From the NCBI GenBank assembly GCA_025267735.1, contig CM046309.1, positions 29,768,702 through 29,832,701 of the forward strand: a DNA stretch of 64,000 bases, given 5' to 3'. A program made the position numbers and the translations under genes. This document shows positions 11,950 through 24,176 of the stretch, one piece after another (positions within the stretch are counted from its first letter, which is position 1; each line of letters begins with the position of its first letter). The notes under the pieces were generated by a model. It was not told the origin of the DNA, ran no database searches, and worked only from the letters and a program-made list of their open reading frames with translations. Source of the DNA: Mactra quadrangularis. Its lineage: Eukaryota; Mollusca; Bivalvia; Venerida; Mactridae.

Positions 11950-13744
11950 CAGTCAACTCTCGTTATCTCGACTTAGTTGGGACCGTTGGAAAATAATCGA
12001 GATAACGAAAAGTCGAGACAAACAAGATAAACGAAATTTTCTAAGGGAGGTAATTCCGATGTCTTCAGTAGCAGTTTTACCTGTTCAGAGAGTGTAGTTT
12101 AGAATAATCGCTTTGCTGCAGCTGAGAATAGGGTTTTACCATAAACTTGTACTCTAAAGGTTTTGTGACACTTTTACCGCTGGCAAAATTCCCTCTCGAC
12201 AAGTTATAGAACAAAATCGGGTATTTTCCGAAAATCTACTTTCGGTTTCTACTATTTTACTGACTGTATCTCGAAAGAACGACTAACCAAGCGTATATTA
12301 TTCAGAATATTTGTAGCCAGTCATATAAATTGTGTGTGTATCAATCTCTCATACAGAGTTGTCGATCCTTACAGTGATCTTTATCTCTGTTAACGTCTCG
12401 AAAGTAGTCCCAAACACGTGATCGTTTAAAACGATCATGTGACAATTTTTGAATTTTGTCCAAACGCAACAGACAAACTGAATAACAGATCACCTTTCTT
12501 GTCTTGTAGATGTTCAAAGGCTTGTCGTTGACAGTCCCTTAGCACTAAATTTTTGTCATAATTTTAGCAATATCATCTATTGTTGACATTTTTTGCGGAT
12601 GAGTAAAAAAGCCAAATTACTCAGAATAGGAAGACGTTTCACAAGAAAAAAGTTCTTGTAAATATAACTCTTTAAAAATTGGATTTCGCCTGTAATAAAA
12701 TTATATTTCACGTAAAACTTTAAGATAATATATATAAAAGACGAATAACGCTTTAGATACAAAATCTAAATTATATTACTATTTTACAAGAATCTTGTAA
12801 AACCCGAGACGTTTACAGAGATATAGATCACTGTAAGGATCGACAACTCTGTATGAGAGATTGTGTGTGTATATGTTTGACGTCATACACTATTTCGTAC
12901 AACCACAGCACCGTCATCGTGTAAGTCGGCTTCTCTTTGATAATTTTGAGTAGTTGCTGATAATATCCAGTTGTGTGTGTGAAGAGTAGTTGACTATTAC
13001 GTCACGAAAAAATATAGACTTGAACTACAAAAATGTCGGCATATCTTTTAAATGCGTGTCTTTCTATTATCGATCCATAACAGTTGTAAACATCGTTTTT
13101 CCAACAGGTCTGTAGAGGGATTAATTTATCATGCAAAGAAGATGCCGTACATTTATATCAACTTAAATGACGAAATATAATAATAAAAATAAATGAAAAA
13201 TATTTGTTTCTTATTTTTATTGGACAAAATATTCATTAAACAAAATTAATGAACACAAAAAAGTAACGAGTATCGCAGTGTTTTTTGTAATGAAGCACAT
13301 GATTGTAAGCACGCATTTTGATATCTTTACACTCAATTTTGACATCTGTCAATTAACACTCGACTTATTCAACGATGGTTTCATTCATGTCAATTAGTTT
13401 GTTTATTTAAATGACATGTTAATTCAATATTGACATGTTCTTTTAAACAGATTATCTATACAGTCGCTAATCGATAAACAATGGACGTGTGCTATTTTTC
13501 GCACCTCAACGGATCGCCGATAATATCTTTGTCTATAGTTGACTTAAACATTGTAATTTTATAGTAAAATAACACTTTGGGACTCAAATTAATAGTCGAG
13601 AGAGCGAAAATGTCGAGACAAAAAGATCGAGTCAAACATGATTTTTTCATATAGATAAAGAAGGAAAAAAATCGGGACTTTTGATTTTCAATCGAGACAA
13701 CGAAATGTCGACACAAGAGTAGTCGAGATAATGCGAATTGACTG
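11950..13744. mobile_element. Non-autonomous Tc1/mariner (pogo/Tigger-like) element with nested insertion
   Basis: The left end CAGTCAACTCTCGTTATCTC matches the reverse complement of the right end, CAGTCAATTCGCATTATCTC, with four mismatches. Both ends are flanked by TA (11948-11949, 13745-13746). Subterminal copies of GTCGAGAYAACGAAA occur on both sides (about 11998-12030 and 13605-13730), as expected for transposase-binding repeats. CAG..CTG termini with a TA duplication fit pogo/Tigger-like elements. No transposase frame survives. Removing the 522-bp insertion at 12342-12863 and one target copy leaves about 1.26 kb. Confidence 0.75.
12342..12863. mobile_element. 522-bp TIR element nested in the pogo-like element, 9-bp TSD
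   Basis: TIRs of about 59 bases with two mismatches begin CAATCTCTCATACAGAGTTG and run to AACGTCTCG. The flanks are the 9-bp direct repeat TGTGTGTAT (12333-12341 and 12864-12872). Long TIRs plus a 9-bp duplication suggest a Mutator-like (MULE) MITE, but the duplication is low in complexity, so an 8-bp (hAT) reading cannot be excluded. No coding capacity. Confidence 0.7.
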
Positions 13745-13746
13745 TA

Positions 13747-14157
13747 TAGTGAAGTCATTGTAAACATGTCAACCAAGTCAATTTTCATTCATTTTGTGTA
13801 ACCTTTGCATTTTTTATTTTCCGCCTTTTAATACAAACTGCTTTCCTGGACCCTGTTCTTCTGACCTGACAAAGAATGATGACCAGTTTTCTTATGTCCA
13901 GTAATACAATGGGTTGTCGAGAACTATATACGCATAATCTTTTTATTTTAGAACGAATTCGCTAATAAAACGACATTCATCTTTAAATTGTTTTGTTTAT
14001 TAATAAAATTATCATTTATCAATTTTTTCATGGCTCTACATTATTCTAAACAGTCCAGTCTGTTATTGCTAATACACGCACATACATGCGGTATTATAAA
14101 GTCACTAGTTATCGCTTCGCCCTCAATCTCTATCCTCAGGACAATACGACAGTCCTA
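13747..14157. other. Intergenic, no feature seen
   Basis: Sequence between the pogo-like element and the SINE. No exon with supported splice sites, although the 5' exon(s) of the gene beginning at 14532 could lie here. Confidence 0.4.
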
Positions 14158-14410
14158 GCTGGAACAGTAGTCTAGTGGTTGGACGCGCGAATAGGGATCG
14201 AGAGGTCCTGGGTTTGAATTTTACCAGGAGCACTGCTAGTTTCCTTGAGCATAAAAGTCAGCTGCGATTGTTTCACTTCACATTGGTCTAAATTGGTACC
14301 TATACTAGGGTGGTGTAATTCCGTTGCGCTGCACTAAGCGGAGTAAAAAGAATCCCCAGGGAGATTGGTAGATAGATACCAGTAGCCCAATGACCAGGGG
14401 TAATAGTTGT
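14158..14410 (+). mobile_element. tRNA-derived SINE, + strand
   Basis: TAGTCTAGTGGTTGGACGCG (A box at 14168-14178) is followed at tRNA spacing by GGTCCTGGGTTTGAATTTTA (B box at about 14210-14220). A non-tRNA body then runs to about 14410, with words such as GGTACCTATACTAGGGTGG. It is a pol III-type SINE head rather than a tRNA gene, because the acceptor stem does not close. It lies about 120 bases upstream of the first recognised exon of the lectin-like gene. Confidence 0.65.
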
Positions 14411-14531
14411 AAAGTAGGTAAACATGAGTAAGCATGAAATTTATACTATAAAATGCCATTTCTTACTCCGCTTACTAATTAAGCCATGAGCACATAATGA
14501 ACAAGAGTTATAGCAAGTTATACTATTGCAG

Positions 14532-17500
14532 TGAGTACAAAGTACACGGTAACAAGTCAGAAGATTTATGAAAGTTGTATCATTAGTACATCAGCAAATA
14601 GATCAGCCAAATTTGATTGTAACAAAAATGGTATAATAGTATCTGCTAGTGTAGAATCAGGAACAGGAAGTTGTCTCACACCTGATGGTAAGTTGGAAAT
14701 ACCTAGTCATTCAAAGATGTTTGGGGTCTGGGACTGTAAACCGGTTTAGAATTACCAAAGAGTCACTACCATTGTATAATGGCACAGACGCGTGAAAACC
14801 TACCCAGTTGATCCTTTAAACAGTCAAAACTTATCAACGAAGTGTCATCACATGAAGTAAGACTTCCAATATACAACTGACAGTGTCACTTGGGTCCTGT
14901 TTGAAGATCATTTAATAAGAAACTGCATTAATTAACTATTCAGATTTCACTAGTAAAGAATTTAAATTATCTGACCTGGTTGAAGTGGTCACCTGCTGCC
15001 GATCTAGTCACTCCCCTTCACTGGCTGAGTAATGCAGTTAAGACTGTATTTCGTCGAATATTTTTTTTATTACCAGGTTTTTATCCAAGAGCACGTCCAA
15101 CACAATCGCCACTCATTCAAGTGTTACGTTAATATAAATAAACATTGTATTTGTTGAACATTTACAGGGTCGCGATGTTATGGTCTAACACCACCGTTGT
15201 TGGTCAGTAAATTAAATTGTTACTGGAAAAGAAATTGTACAATACATTGGCCAGAGGAGCCAATTATTCTGACAGAAAATGGTGACCAATGTATTGGTGA
15301 AAAACCAGAGTTCTTAGAACTTAAATATAGATGTTTTCGTCCAGATCTTACGATTACTGAAAAGACGCCCGACAAAGAAGGTAATATAAGTTGCATTTAT
15401 ATCTCGTTCTATCACACATGCATGCAGCAAGTTTACTTTTACTGGGCTTTTTTCTGGTATACCGTTTACAGCCCCTTTCTTTTCTCAAATTTCTTTTAAA
15501 AAATAATCGCTAGTCCCTAAATTTGAAGTTGACCTAAGATATTTATTCCTCTTATCAATGAAAATTTTCCTGCTATAAATATAAATAGTGGTCGCACATT
15601 TTACCTACTTGACTTATTGATATGGAACTGGAAGCAGTCACCGTTAGTTACGCTGGGTTCAATCATTGAAACCATTTCAATAACTGGCATTTATATATTG
15701 TATTTCTACGTAGATCAACCTTAACACAATAAAATGAATTCTCACCATAGACATACTATGTCTATGATCCCTAAACACGTATAGAAACAATGATGTTTCA
15801 ACATAAAGCAAGTGTCATGAGTCCAAGCTCCCTAAGTTTTACAAATGAGTTATAATTTCAACGTAACCTCACGTTTGTTGTGGTTCATCAAACAAAGTTG
15901 GAGGGCCTTTTTCAATCATCAGAACGCCAATTACGAACGATGAAAGTGTGTCTTAAGTTACGCCAATAAGAATAGAAAATGTTGATGAAACGCGTTGTTG
16001 TCGTAAATTACGCTTAACCCAGGAGTCCGATATCCATTAACCACTTGATCAGCGCTTATTGTGTCTCAATTCATAAATTCAAATAATAAAATAATTATAT
16101 ATAACGTGTTAATATTTCAGGAGTTAATGGTAAAATTATGTTAGACATGTGTAGCCATATAAGGGAGAAAACAGATGAACGCATTTTGCACCAGTTTGCG
16201 CTCACCGGTAAATCTAATCTAGCTGGTCTCATACGAAGTCATGCCATCTACCCTTGGGACTATTCTGACACCGCAAGAGCATGTATCATCGATTTATATT
16301 GGCCAGCGAATCTACTGTTAGTGGTATCGGTACAGGACATGGAACTTGGAGAGGGTGACACATTACAGATTGGCAATTATACAATTGACGGCGATGCTAT
16401 TTCCAACAAACGTTTGGAATTTCGTAGCAGTGGTTCAAACTTAAACACAATAATGAACTTCACTGTCGGGCCTTACTCTAATGGCGGGAAAGGTTTTGTT
16501 ATCTGCTTTAAATGTAAGTATGCTTGCAAACATATACATGTACTTTGAATTGGGATATATTTTATCATAATATGATCTGCATTTTCTAATTATATAATTA
16601 TGGGGAAAAATATCTTCTTCGCTATGGTGACTGGGCTATAAGGCTTTGAATGTCTGATTACAACTACAAATTTGAGCTAGGCATTTCCATGCTCTGACAA
16701 TTGAAAGAGACATGTCGTCGTCTATGATACATGCGTTTATCACTTTATAAAATATTCGTACAGTTTTAGCGGTTGGTATTTTCAACTTATTTTCAAAATC
16801 CAACGTACATTCGACTAAATACCATTTTATCATTTAAGTCAGATATGCATTTTATTTAATACCATTCTATTTTCGGCTGCGCTTCGAATGGCTTTATTCA
16901 CAGCTTGACATTCTGTATCGTAGTTTGAAAGATTATATCCTTCTTATATTATAAGAAGGAGGGAATTTTCGAACTACGATACAGAATGTCAAGCTCCTGG
17001 GGCCTGTATTATCAAGCATCTTACCATCGATTTAAGTCGTAAATCCTGCCAAATTGTATGGAAATTTTATCGCAAGAATTTTGATAATATGCTGCCCTGT
17101 ACTTTATTTGTTCAATAAAAAAATAATGATTATAGATAAAGCAGGATTGGTGATACATTTTGATATGTTCGGTGGTTTTTGTTAAACGTATTATTGTACA
17201 AACAGTTACTGATGTAAATGATCAACACGACCACAGTGCCTGTGATGACATCACTTCAGGAGGAGATATTCAACATTTCTCTGATGAAATAACGACATCG
17301 AATCCTGTCTTAGCACAAATAGAACAAACCGTAACAACGACTGTTGCACCAATAACCTTTAATAAAAGTAAGTTCTAAAAATGTTTTTAGTGAGCATGTT
17401 ACTGAGCATTTGTAATCCAAAAGTTCTCTTAAACATGTGAACCTCATTTAAAATCACTTAATTGCGCGTTTGAAACTTTGACGTCTTGCGTAAAGGGTAC

Positions 17501-18268
17501 CGAACGGCAAGTGAGGGCAGTGAATGTATTAAAACTACGGACATACTATGTATATGATTAAAACACTAAATCAAAAAAATCGATGTAAATGTATCCAGCG
17601 TGTTTTACGACGATAAAATAGCCTGATTAATAACTACATGTATAAAATTATTACCTATTAGGGTATCAGATTAAATTTATCAGTCTATATACTAGTACAT
17701 ATGATGCCAAACAGAATACTGCAATTTATGCACACTCAAATTACAGTCAACTTGGTGTGGGTGTTCTTTATAACAAACACGGTTATCATAATACTATTAT
17801 AATTATAATATGCATCCTATTGTGAACTATATTCTCATGAAAAAAGCATTATATGACTTGTTTCAAAATACAAAACATCGTATACATGTACAAACTTTTC
17901 TACATACGGAGTTCGAAATAAATTGAAAAAATGAATTCTTGATCAGTAAGTTTTAAAATGATACGAAATACAGGCAACATGTGCCTGCAATAAGTCCAGC
18001 AAGTTGATTCTTATCAAACTGTACGACGATTAATATGCATATACAATATTCAGTTAATGAAATCAAACCTTTGTATATTTGTATGTACAAAAATTAAGTC
18101 TCATTATTGACACGTATATATTTATCATTAGAGTGTGAGAAAAAGAACACAGAAAAGAAGAAGAAGAAATGCTATGATAGACTGAATCGAAAAGGTGGTA
18201 AAAACAAGAAAAATAAGAAAGGTAGAGGGAAAAGGGACAAGAAAAGTAGAAAGAACCGCAAAGAATAA
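14532..18268 (+). CDS. Secreted or surface protein: SUEL-lectin-like plus CUB-like domains and basic tail (paralog B; 5' exon missing)
   Basis: Five exons are seen: 14532-14687, 15168-15380, 16121-16513, 17206-17367 and 18132-18268 (stop TAA). Every junction is phase 1, so the exons are symmetric, as in shuffled extracellular domains. Exons 1-2 resemble a galactose-binding SUEL lectin domain: FDCNKNGIIVSASVESGTGS, then LNCYWKRNCTIHW and CIGEKPEFLELKYRC, matching the family's closing pattern C-x-G-x-x-x-C then C-x-G..L-x-Y-x-C. Exon 3 is CUB-like: LLVVSVQDMELGEGDTLQIG, ending SNGGKGFVICF. Exon 4 is an acidic Ser/Thr linker (TTSNPVLAQIEQTVTTTVAP). Exon 5 is about 45 residues, mostly Lys/Arg/Asn. 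The exon carrying the start codon and signal peptide was not found. Sugar binding is a family expectation, not shown here. Paralog A (1-3547) shares exons 3-5. Confidence 0.7.
16902..16995. repeat. 94-bp fold-back element in intron
   Basis: Arms AGCTTGACATTCTGTATCGT and its exact reverse complement pair over at least 24 bases. The loop contains a second palindrome, CCTTCTTATATTATAAGAAGG. It would form a near-perfect hairpin in RNA or single-stranded DNA. Probably a small MITE; no clear target duplication. Confidence 0.75.
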
Positions 18269-18613
18269 AGATCTTATGGGAAATAAATCAAGGAAATTTA
18301 CCTAAAATGAAATGTAGATGTGTTCTTGTCTACTAGATGAATCTTGGTAACTTATTGTACAGTAAAATTCTACTATTAGAACCTTCAAAATAGATTATCT
18401 TAAAATCAGAACTTCGTTTCATATAGAGTTGTTTTCTTTTCAAATTTCGGATTTAAAAATCGCCGACTTTGCATAATTTTTAATTATCAAGGTCTAAACT
18501 GGCGGAACTTAACTGTATATTGTTCATCATTAATGATATGTTGATGTTCAACATTAGTGTATATATAATTACATACTATTATGGTGACGCCATGTATATC
18601 TATGGATGACACT

Positions 18614-18619
18614 AATAAA
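18614..18619 (+). terminator. Candidate polyadenylation signal AATAAA of paralog B
   Basis: AATAAA lies 346 bases after the stop at 18268 and is followed by an A-rich stretch. Another AATAAA occurs near 18285, so the true 3' end is uncertain. Confidence 0.35.
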
Positions 18620-18748
18620 CTTAAATTTTAAAAATTAGATCAGTATTCACAAATTTATTGTTACACATAATTCATTCAACAAGTTCAATATGAAATTACA
18701 GACAGTCTGTGATGATTTAAGTGAATAGCCTTGGGACTCGATGTAAAA

Positions 18749-18823
18749 CATTCTCGTTCCCAGAGCCTAGTAAGATTCTTGATACTAGCTCGAGAATCTA
18801 GATAACCTCGGGGTACGAGAATG
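18749..18823. repeat. CATTCTCG fold-back remnant
   Basis: CATTCTCGTTCCCAGAG pairs imperfectly with CCTCGGGGTACGAGAATG about 40 bases on. A shorter member of the same family is at 42342-42380. Confidence 0.55.
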
Positions 18824-19791
18824 GATGTAAAATAACCAAAATAAGAGTTTTGTATTAGGTGCTAAAAAGTGTTGGTAAAAAACATCGAGTACCTACGTGT
18901 TGGGTAATAAGATATTTTGATTTATGGTTAGCAAGTCATCGACCTTAATTATCCACGACGTCTCCGATACTCAATCATGTTCATTTTCGATGAGTCTTAT
19001 TAAACAGTAAACACAAAACCGGCACCAAATATATCAGCACAATGAAGACAGCACAACTGTCTAAACTATATTTTCACAAGAGCAAGTTTTCTTAACAATG
19101 TATAGTAAATAATTTCATATGTATACTTGAACTTTTCAATGAGTTTAACTTCTAATCTTAAACATTCTATACACGGCCAGGGAATTAGATATCTATGTCT
19201 CTGATACCGCTTGTCTCTAACTGCAGTTAAGTAAGCTTCTCTTCCGATGAGGGGAGCTAACTGCAACCAAAATTACATGGGGAAATTAAGCTGGTATGAG
19301 TTCATTTTCTTGATATTAATTTCATATCATTTGCAGTAAATGGCATGCAGATGTAATGATAGGTTTCAAAAATATGAACATGAATTAGGTTTATAGCTTT
19401 TGATACATTTTTTTGTGTATTTGCAACAGCTTGAAACATAGAAGCAACATACCATTGATTTCTTTATGTTATACTAGTAATCACTAGCATGTTCATATAC
19501 AGACGTAAGTCTATTTAATGTAACAAATGTTATATATGATAGAAATACATGTACACAAGTCCAAGTTTCATGCTTATGCACGTTTACTGACTTCACAGCT
19601 ATTACATGTAATCTAGTATGGAATATCATTTGAACAGAGAAATAGTGCATGTCTGATATGATGTACTTATTACATCATATTAGTCCGGCCAACACCAAGG
19701 ATGACCTTACACGAAATGATGTAGAAAATGTTATTCAATTTATTGGTAGACATGGTCTTACTGGTTCCAAATCCGATTGATGCCACTTTGT

Positions 19792-19953
19792 CCTTTAAAG
19801 GTGATGTTTCGACACCTTTGGGGATGTATTAAGGGCCCTTTAAAGGTGATGTTTCGACACCTTTGGGGAATTGTCTGGTTAACAGTGGCATTATGTTACA
19901 CTGTTCAGGACATGTCCGGTTAACAGTGGCATCATGTTATACTGTTCAGGACA
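19792..19953. repeat. Two adjacent pairs of short direct repeats (also at +5032 and +10064)
   Basis: A 33-bp word beginning CCTTTAAAGGTGATG and ending ACACCTTTGGGGA occurs at 19792-19824 and 19837-19869. Each copy is itself a hairpin (AAAGGTG..CACCTTT). Immediately after, a 41-bp word beginning TGTCTGGTTAACAGTGGCAT occurs twice head-to-tail (19872-19912, 19913-19953) with a few C/T differences. Confidence 0.9.
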
Positions 19954-20275
19954 CCAATTTTCAATGTAAAATAAATAGAAATAAATAAGAAATTTATTAT
20001 ATAGTGATAAAAATGTAAACTTAGGTGGAATCATGAACTGTGAAGGATGTATGTCCAAAATATGAATTATAAAGGCTTTTTATTTATTTGTGTTATTGTA
20101 TATACATATGTTTTTATGGTGGAGGGTTTTTTACTTACATGTATTATTATTTTTATAACATTTTTGTACAACGCCATTGAATATGTAACATAGAAATAGG
20201 CGTTTAATCAAATGAATAAGTTTAAGCTTAAGTTTTGTCATCCTTGGGCAACTCCCAGAATCCAAGACGGCGACT

Positions 20276-20620
20276 AAGATGGCGGCTAGATGCTAAATTA
20301 TACATGCAAAATGTATTTTACACATCATGTTCTTAAAATGAAGGACAAAAGTGATTTCAACATTTGTAGATCTAGTTTGTTAAATTTTGTTATTCATATA
20401 CAAATTTTTAAATTCAAAATGGCGGGCAAAATGGCGTAAAAATGGCGGACAAATGCTTTTAGCCCAGTATTATAGAACAAACTGGCAGAAAGAGACTGAG
20501 TTGTGTAGATTTTTTTTACTTAAAGAATAGTTCATGTCATTAAAGAAACCGATTAATTTTACTAAGTTAAAAGTTATTATAAACAATTATAAATCCAAAA
20601 TGGCGGCTAAAATGGTGGAT
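20276..20620 (+). repeat. Cluster of ATGGCGG-type boxes (also at +5032 and +10064)
   Basis: AAGATGGCGGC at 20276, then AAAATGGCGGG, AAAATGGCG and AAATGGCGGAC at 20417-20450, AAAATGGCGGC at 20597 and AAAATGGTGGA at 20609. All are in one orientation, with groups about 160 bases apart. AAGATGGCGGC equals the consensus binding site of the zinc-finger protein YY1 as known in animals. Weaker relatives follow near 20781 (GGTGGAGTCC) and 21031 (AAAATGGCAGC). Confidence 0.75.
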
Positions 20621-20853
20621 GTGATCTAATAGTTTAGTATATAATATACATATATGGACGGAAACAAACACGTGTGGTTTTAAGTTTCAATGTTTTTTTT
20701 TGTTTTTTTTTTTAATCCTAAACTCTCCAGTTTGTAAAACTACTCACCTGATCATCTATAAGCAACTCAAGATTCAAGGTGGAGTCCAAGATTACGGTTA
20801 CGAAGCAAATTCAACCAGTTCTATTTTTTAGCAATAATGTATTGTAAATAATG

Positions 20854-20971
20854 AAGTGTTTTCATACTGATAAAGTTATTTGGTTGAAGACAGTCATATT
20901 AGCCTTCGGCCTGCGGCCTCGGGCTATAATTACTGTCTTCAGCCAAATAACAGGCCATTATGAAAACACTT
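20854..20971. mobile_element. 118-bp fold-back MITE (also at +5032 and +10064)
   Basis: AAGTGTTTTCAT..TTATTTGGTTGAAGACAGT on the left pairs with ACTGTCTTCAGCCAAATAA..ATGAAAACACTT on the right. The loop is the GC-rich core AGCCTTCGGCCTGCGGCCTCGGGCT. It would form a strong hairpin. Present in all three copies of the array. Confidence 0.75.
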
Positions 20972-23062
20972 AATTCACTATGATCGCAGATAGGGTCCCT
21001 ATCAAAACACTCAGATTGTACCAACATTCAAAATGGCAGCATTTTTTGTGGAAGAAAAACACTGCCTTCATGAGAAAACTCGGCCATTTTGACATTCGAA
21101 TCCAATCAAAATACATGAATGTCATATTAGCCGAGGTATTTAAGAAAGGTCTTTTTTCCCATGATGGCCGAGTATTTGGTTATAATGCCGTAGTGAACGC
21201 CGTATCTATCAGCCCTGAATTTGAAGTCCAATATCATACAATTAATTAATTATGTTACTTATTTTCTTGATTTAATGAAATAAAAATTTGATAAATAATT
21301 GGAATGGACAAACTAATTTAATTTCCAAATTGCCATTTAAATAAAGAAAAACGGGAAAATAAAATGGGGTTAATATACAGTTTACAAGACAATTTATTAT
21401 AGGACCATAATGAAGATCAATCATTTTGTTTAAGATTGCAATATGTGTGGATATTTGAAAAGCTTATAATCCTTTTAGTTGAAAATTTTTGATGCAGTAA
21501 AAATAAACTGAAACATATAAATTGCAAAATAAGCATGTGCTATTTAAAATGAGAAAGAAACTAATTGATTGAGCTTTTTATTATCATTACACAAACAATG
21601 ATACAGTCTAACTTGACTAAACTAGAATAAATTAGAATAAAAATATGCTTAAATGTTTAAGTTCGCTTCAGTCTAATATTACATAACGATAGCACAATTT
21701 CTCTGGTCGTTTTTGTATATTGATAACAATTAACATTTCCAGTGACAACACAAATTTCTATTTACAGAGTATTTTTCACACAACACCCTAAGCACATCAC
21801 ATGCAATGGTAAACTTAACATATTAATGATTATTATCTTTAGAAAGTATCCAAGTGGGTAATACCTTATGGCCAAAAGATAACATGCATAACTTTCTTCA
21901 CTTTTGGTGTAGGATAGGTGACATTACTTTTTGAACGAATGTTAGTTGAACCCATTGTTATAGTGTCCCTCTTACAAGATAGATATTTCAAAATGAGAAT
22001 CAGCACACCAATGTCGTCAGATATTTTTGGTGCTCAGCAAATTGCAGCAACAAAAATAGATCATTTGTTGTACAATTTTGTTGTCTGTGTCTTCTCGTAC
22101 CAGGTCTTAAAGGTAAATGCGATTAAACATATTTGTTATTTTACCGAAAAAATGGAGAATCACCATATCTTACAATGCATCGTTTATAATGTTTGGAGTG
22201 GAACATATTTGAATATAACGTACGAGATTGACAAATTGTCTCAACCTACCATCCTTCTTTGGGATGACTGCAGTTGACAGTGAATATACTCCAATTGTGT
22301 TTAGTTATCAGGCCTGTTTGAACTTTTAACACTGATGCATCAGATCTGTTATGTGTTCTTTCAAGATATTTAGACTTAAGTGAAACAACACATTTCTAAA
22401 TTTTCTACTTGGCCATGTTTTGTAATTGGTGAATTCCTTAAAACCACCATCTTGCACAGGGTAACACTATTTTCTAAATTATGAGCTGGACACTGGGTTC
22501 AAATAGCAGTGTATGACTCAATCCCAATTAAAGTGGACATATGGGCAAATTTTTTTTCATTTTTTTCATGTCATCAAATATGAGTTTTAAATCAATTAAA
22601 GGCATTGTAGACATGTTCTGAACGCAGTATAAAAATCTTTTCAGCTGGGCTAGTATACTTTTTTAGATATAGGCTGGTGTAAGGTCACACCTACCATTAA
22701 TAAATGTGCTTATGAAAATCGAACATGTGCTGTAAATTTCACTTATTTAAAAGTAGTAATGGTCAAACTGTTGAGAAATTCAATACGGTTGCATTCTATA
22801 AGGTATTATGTTTCGGAATAAATGATTAAGACTGAAGAGTAAGCCAGATACTTTCAGAAAAACAAAATTAGTGAATACGCTATTTTCACAAGTTTTATTT
22901 GTTTTAAAAGTGTCATTCATATCAACTGTTCCAGAACGATGCAAACAAGTTAAATATAGAATGAAACTGTTTAAAATAGTTAGATACCATTGTCTTAGTG
23001 TTATAACAAAACGTTGTGTGCATGTGAACCACCACAAAGCAACCAATAAAGAATATAATTGT

Positions 23063-24176
23063 TGTCCCGTACGTTAGCAAAATTGGCTCGTACGTTATAT
23101 ACTTCAGTTTGGTCATCTAAACTATTGATAACTAAGTTAAACTGTAAGAATACAACTTACATTGTTCTGTAATTTGTTGTACAATTCAATGTACTTGTGT
23201 TTTACATATAAAACTACAATAATATCTCTCAATTACAATAATTACGCGAACCATTTTCATTTTTCCAAGAGAACAACATTCAACAATTTTGTGACAAGTT
23301 TAACAAAGAAACAGAGCAAACTAACGCATAAACTAATAAAAGCTATTTAGTAGTGGGGTAACATGTGATTTACAACCATCAAATCATCCGGCAAATGCAT
23401 GTTTAGACAATTCTACAGTGTCCCGTACGTTATTAAATAAGTAAGATAATGTATGAACCTGATCAAATTATTGCAGTGTGTGCTAAATTATTCTAAAGTT
23501 ATAATTTGATCAAACGAGGCATTGTTTTAATTTATCATTTCAAAGCTAGATGGTATTCAATTAAGAACAATGCAAACTATTCATCATTAATTGCAAATAA
23601 TAAGTACTATAAGTTATTTTCCCGTCACTCTTGATAGTTACTTTTGAACATCATCAATTTCATTATAATTGCCGTTCCCATAATATTTTCGCCTGTGAAG
23701 ATTAAATGCATGTTAAGGAACCTTACAAAAGCAATTTATCATAAATATTCAGACGATTATCAATTATTGTGTCACATTTTGTCCCGTACGTTACGGACTC
23801 GTACGTTATTTTTCATTTTGTATTTAGTGGTTTTTTGTGTGTCACAAATATGCACTTTAAATGAATTATAAAAACACTTTATAAACTTTTTATTTAATCA
23901 ATGAAGATCAGTTCAATGAAGAATTTATATATCTATTTGAAAAGGTTTATTAGATATTTTGATTTTACTAATTGTCCCGTTCGTTACGTGGTGAAAATTA
24001 CGATTCATTTTTTAATAAATGAGCTCATAAATTACCGATACCAATAAAATTTCAGCTAAAATGAATATCTTATCATTAGTATATATCTTTATGGACTTTA
24101 CTTACACAAAAATAGTTTGTAAAGAGTGCAAAGCTGTGAGATTAATGAAGCCTTTAAATAAATGTCCCGTACGTTA
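23063..24176 (+). repeat. Seven CGTACGTTA boxes, unit 1
   Basis: TGTCCCGTACGTTA occurs exactly at 23063, 23419, 23780 and 24163, and with one change (TGTCCCGTTCGTTA) at 23973. The shorter CTCGTACGTTA occurs at 23087 and 23798. All are on the + strand. Gaps between full boxes are 356, 361, 193 and 190, close to multiples of about 180-190. Flanking sequence is not obviously repeated. Confidence 0.9.

Larger units (their letters stand above)
18269..19533. other. 3' UTR/intergenic region before the tandem array
   Basis: Holds the probable 3' UTR of paralog B and the fold-back at 18749. No other gene or repeat recognised. Confidence 0.4.

Noticed and set aside
14158..14230. Possible true tRNA gene
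   Set aside because: A and B boxes are present, but no acceptor stem closes and a SINE body follows.
20980..21249. 89-codon open frame repeated in each 5-kb unit
   Set aside because: No family resemblance; it begins in the fold-back flank and runs through the AAAATGGCAGC repeat word. Identity between units is due to the DNA duplication, not evidence of selection.
21918..22277. 119-codon open frame repeated in each unit
   Set aside because: No recognisable domain, and no splice or start context. Kept only as part of the repeat.
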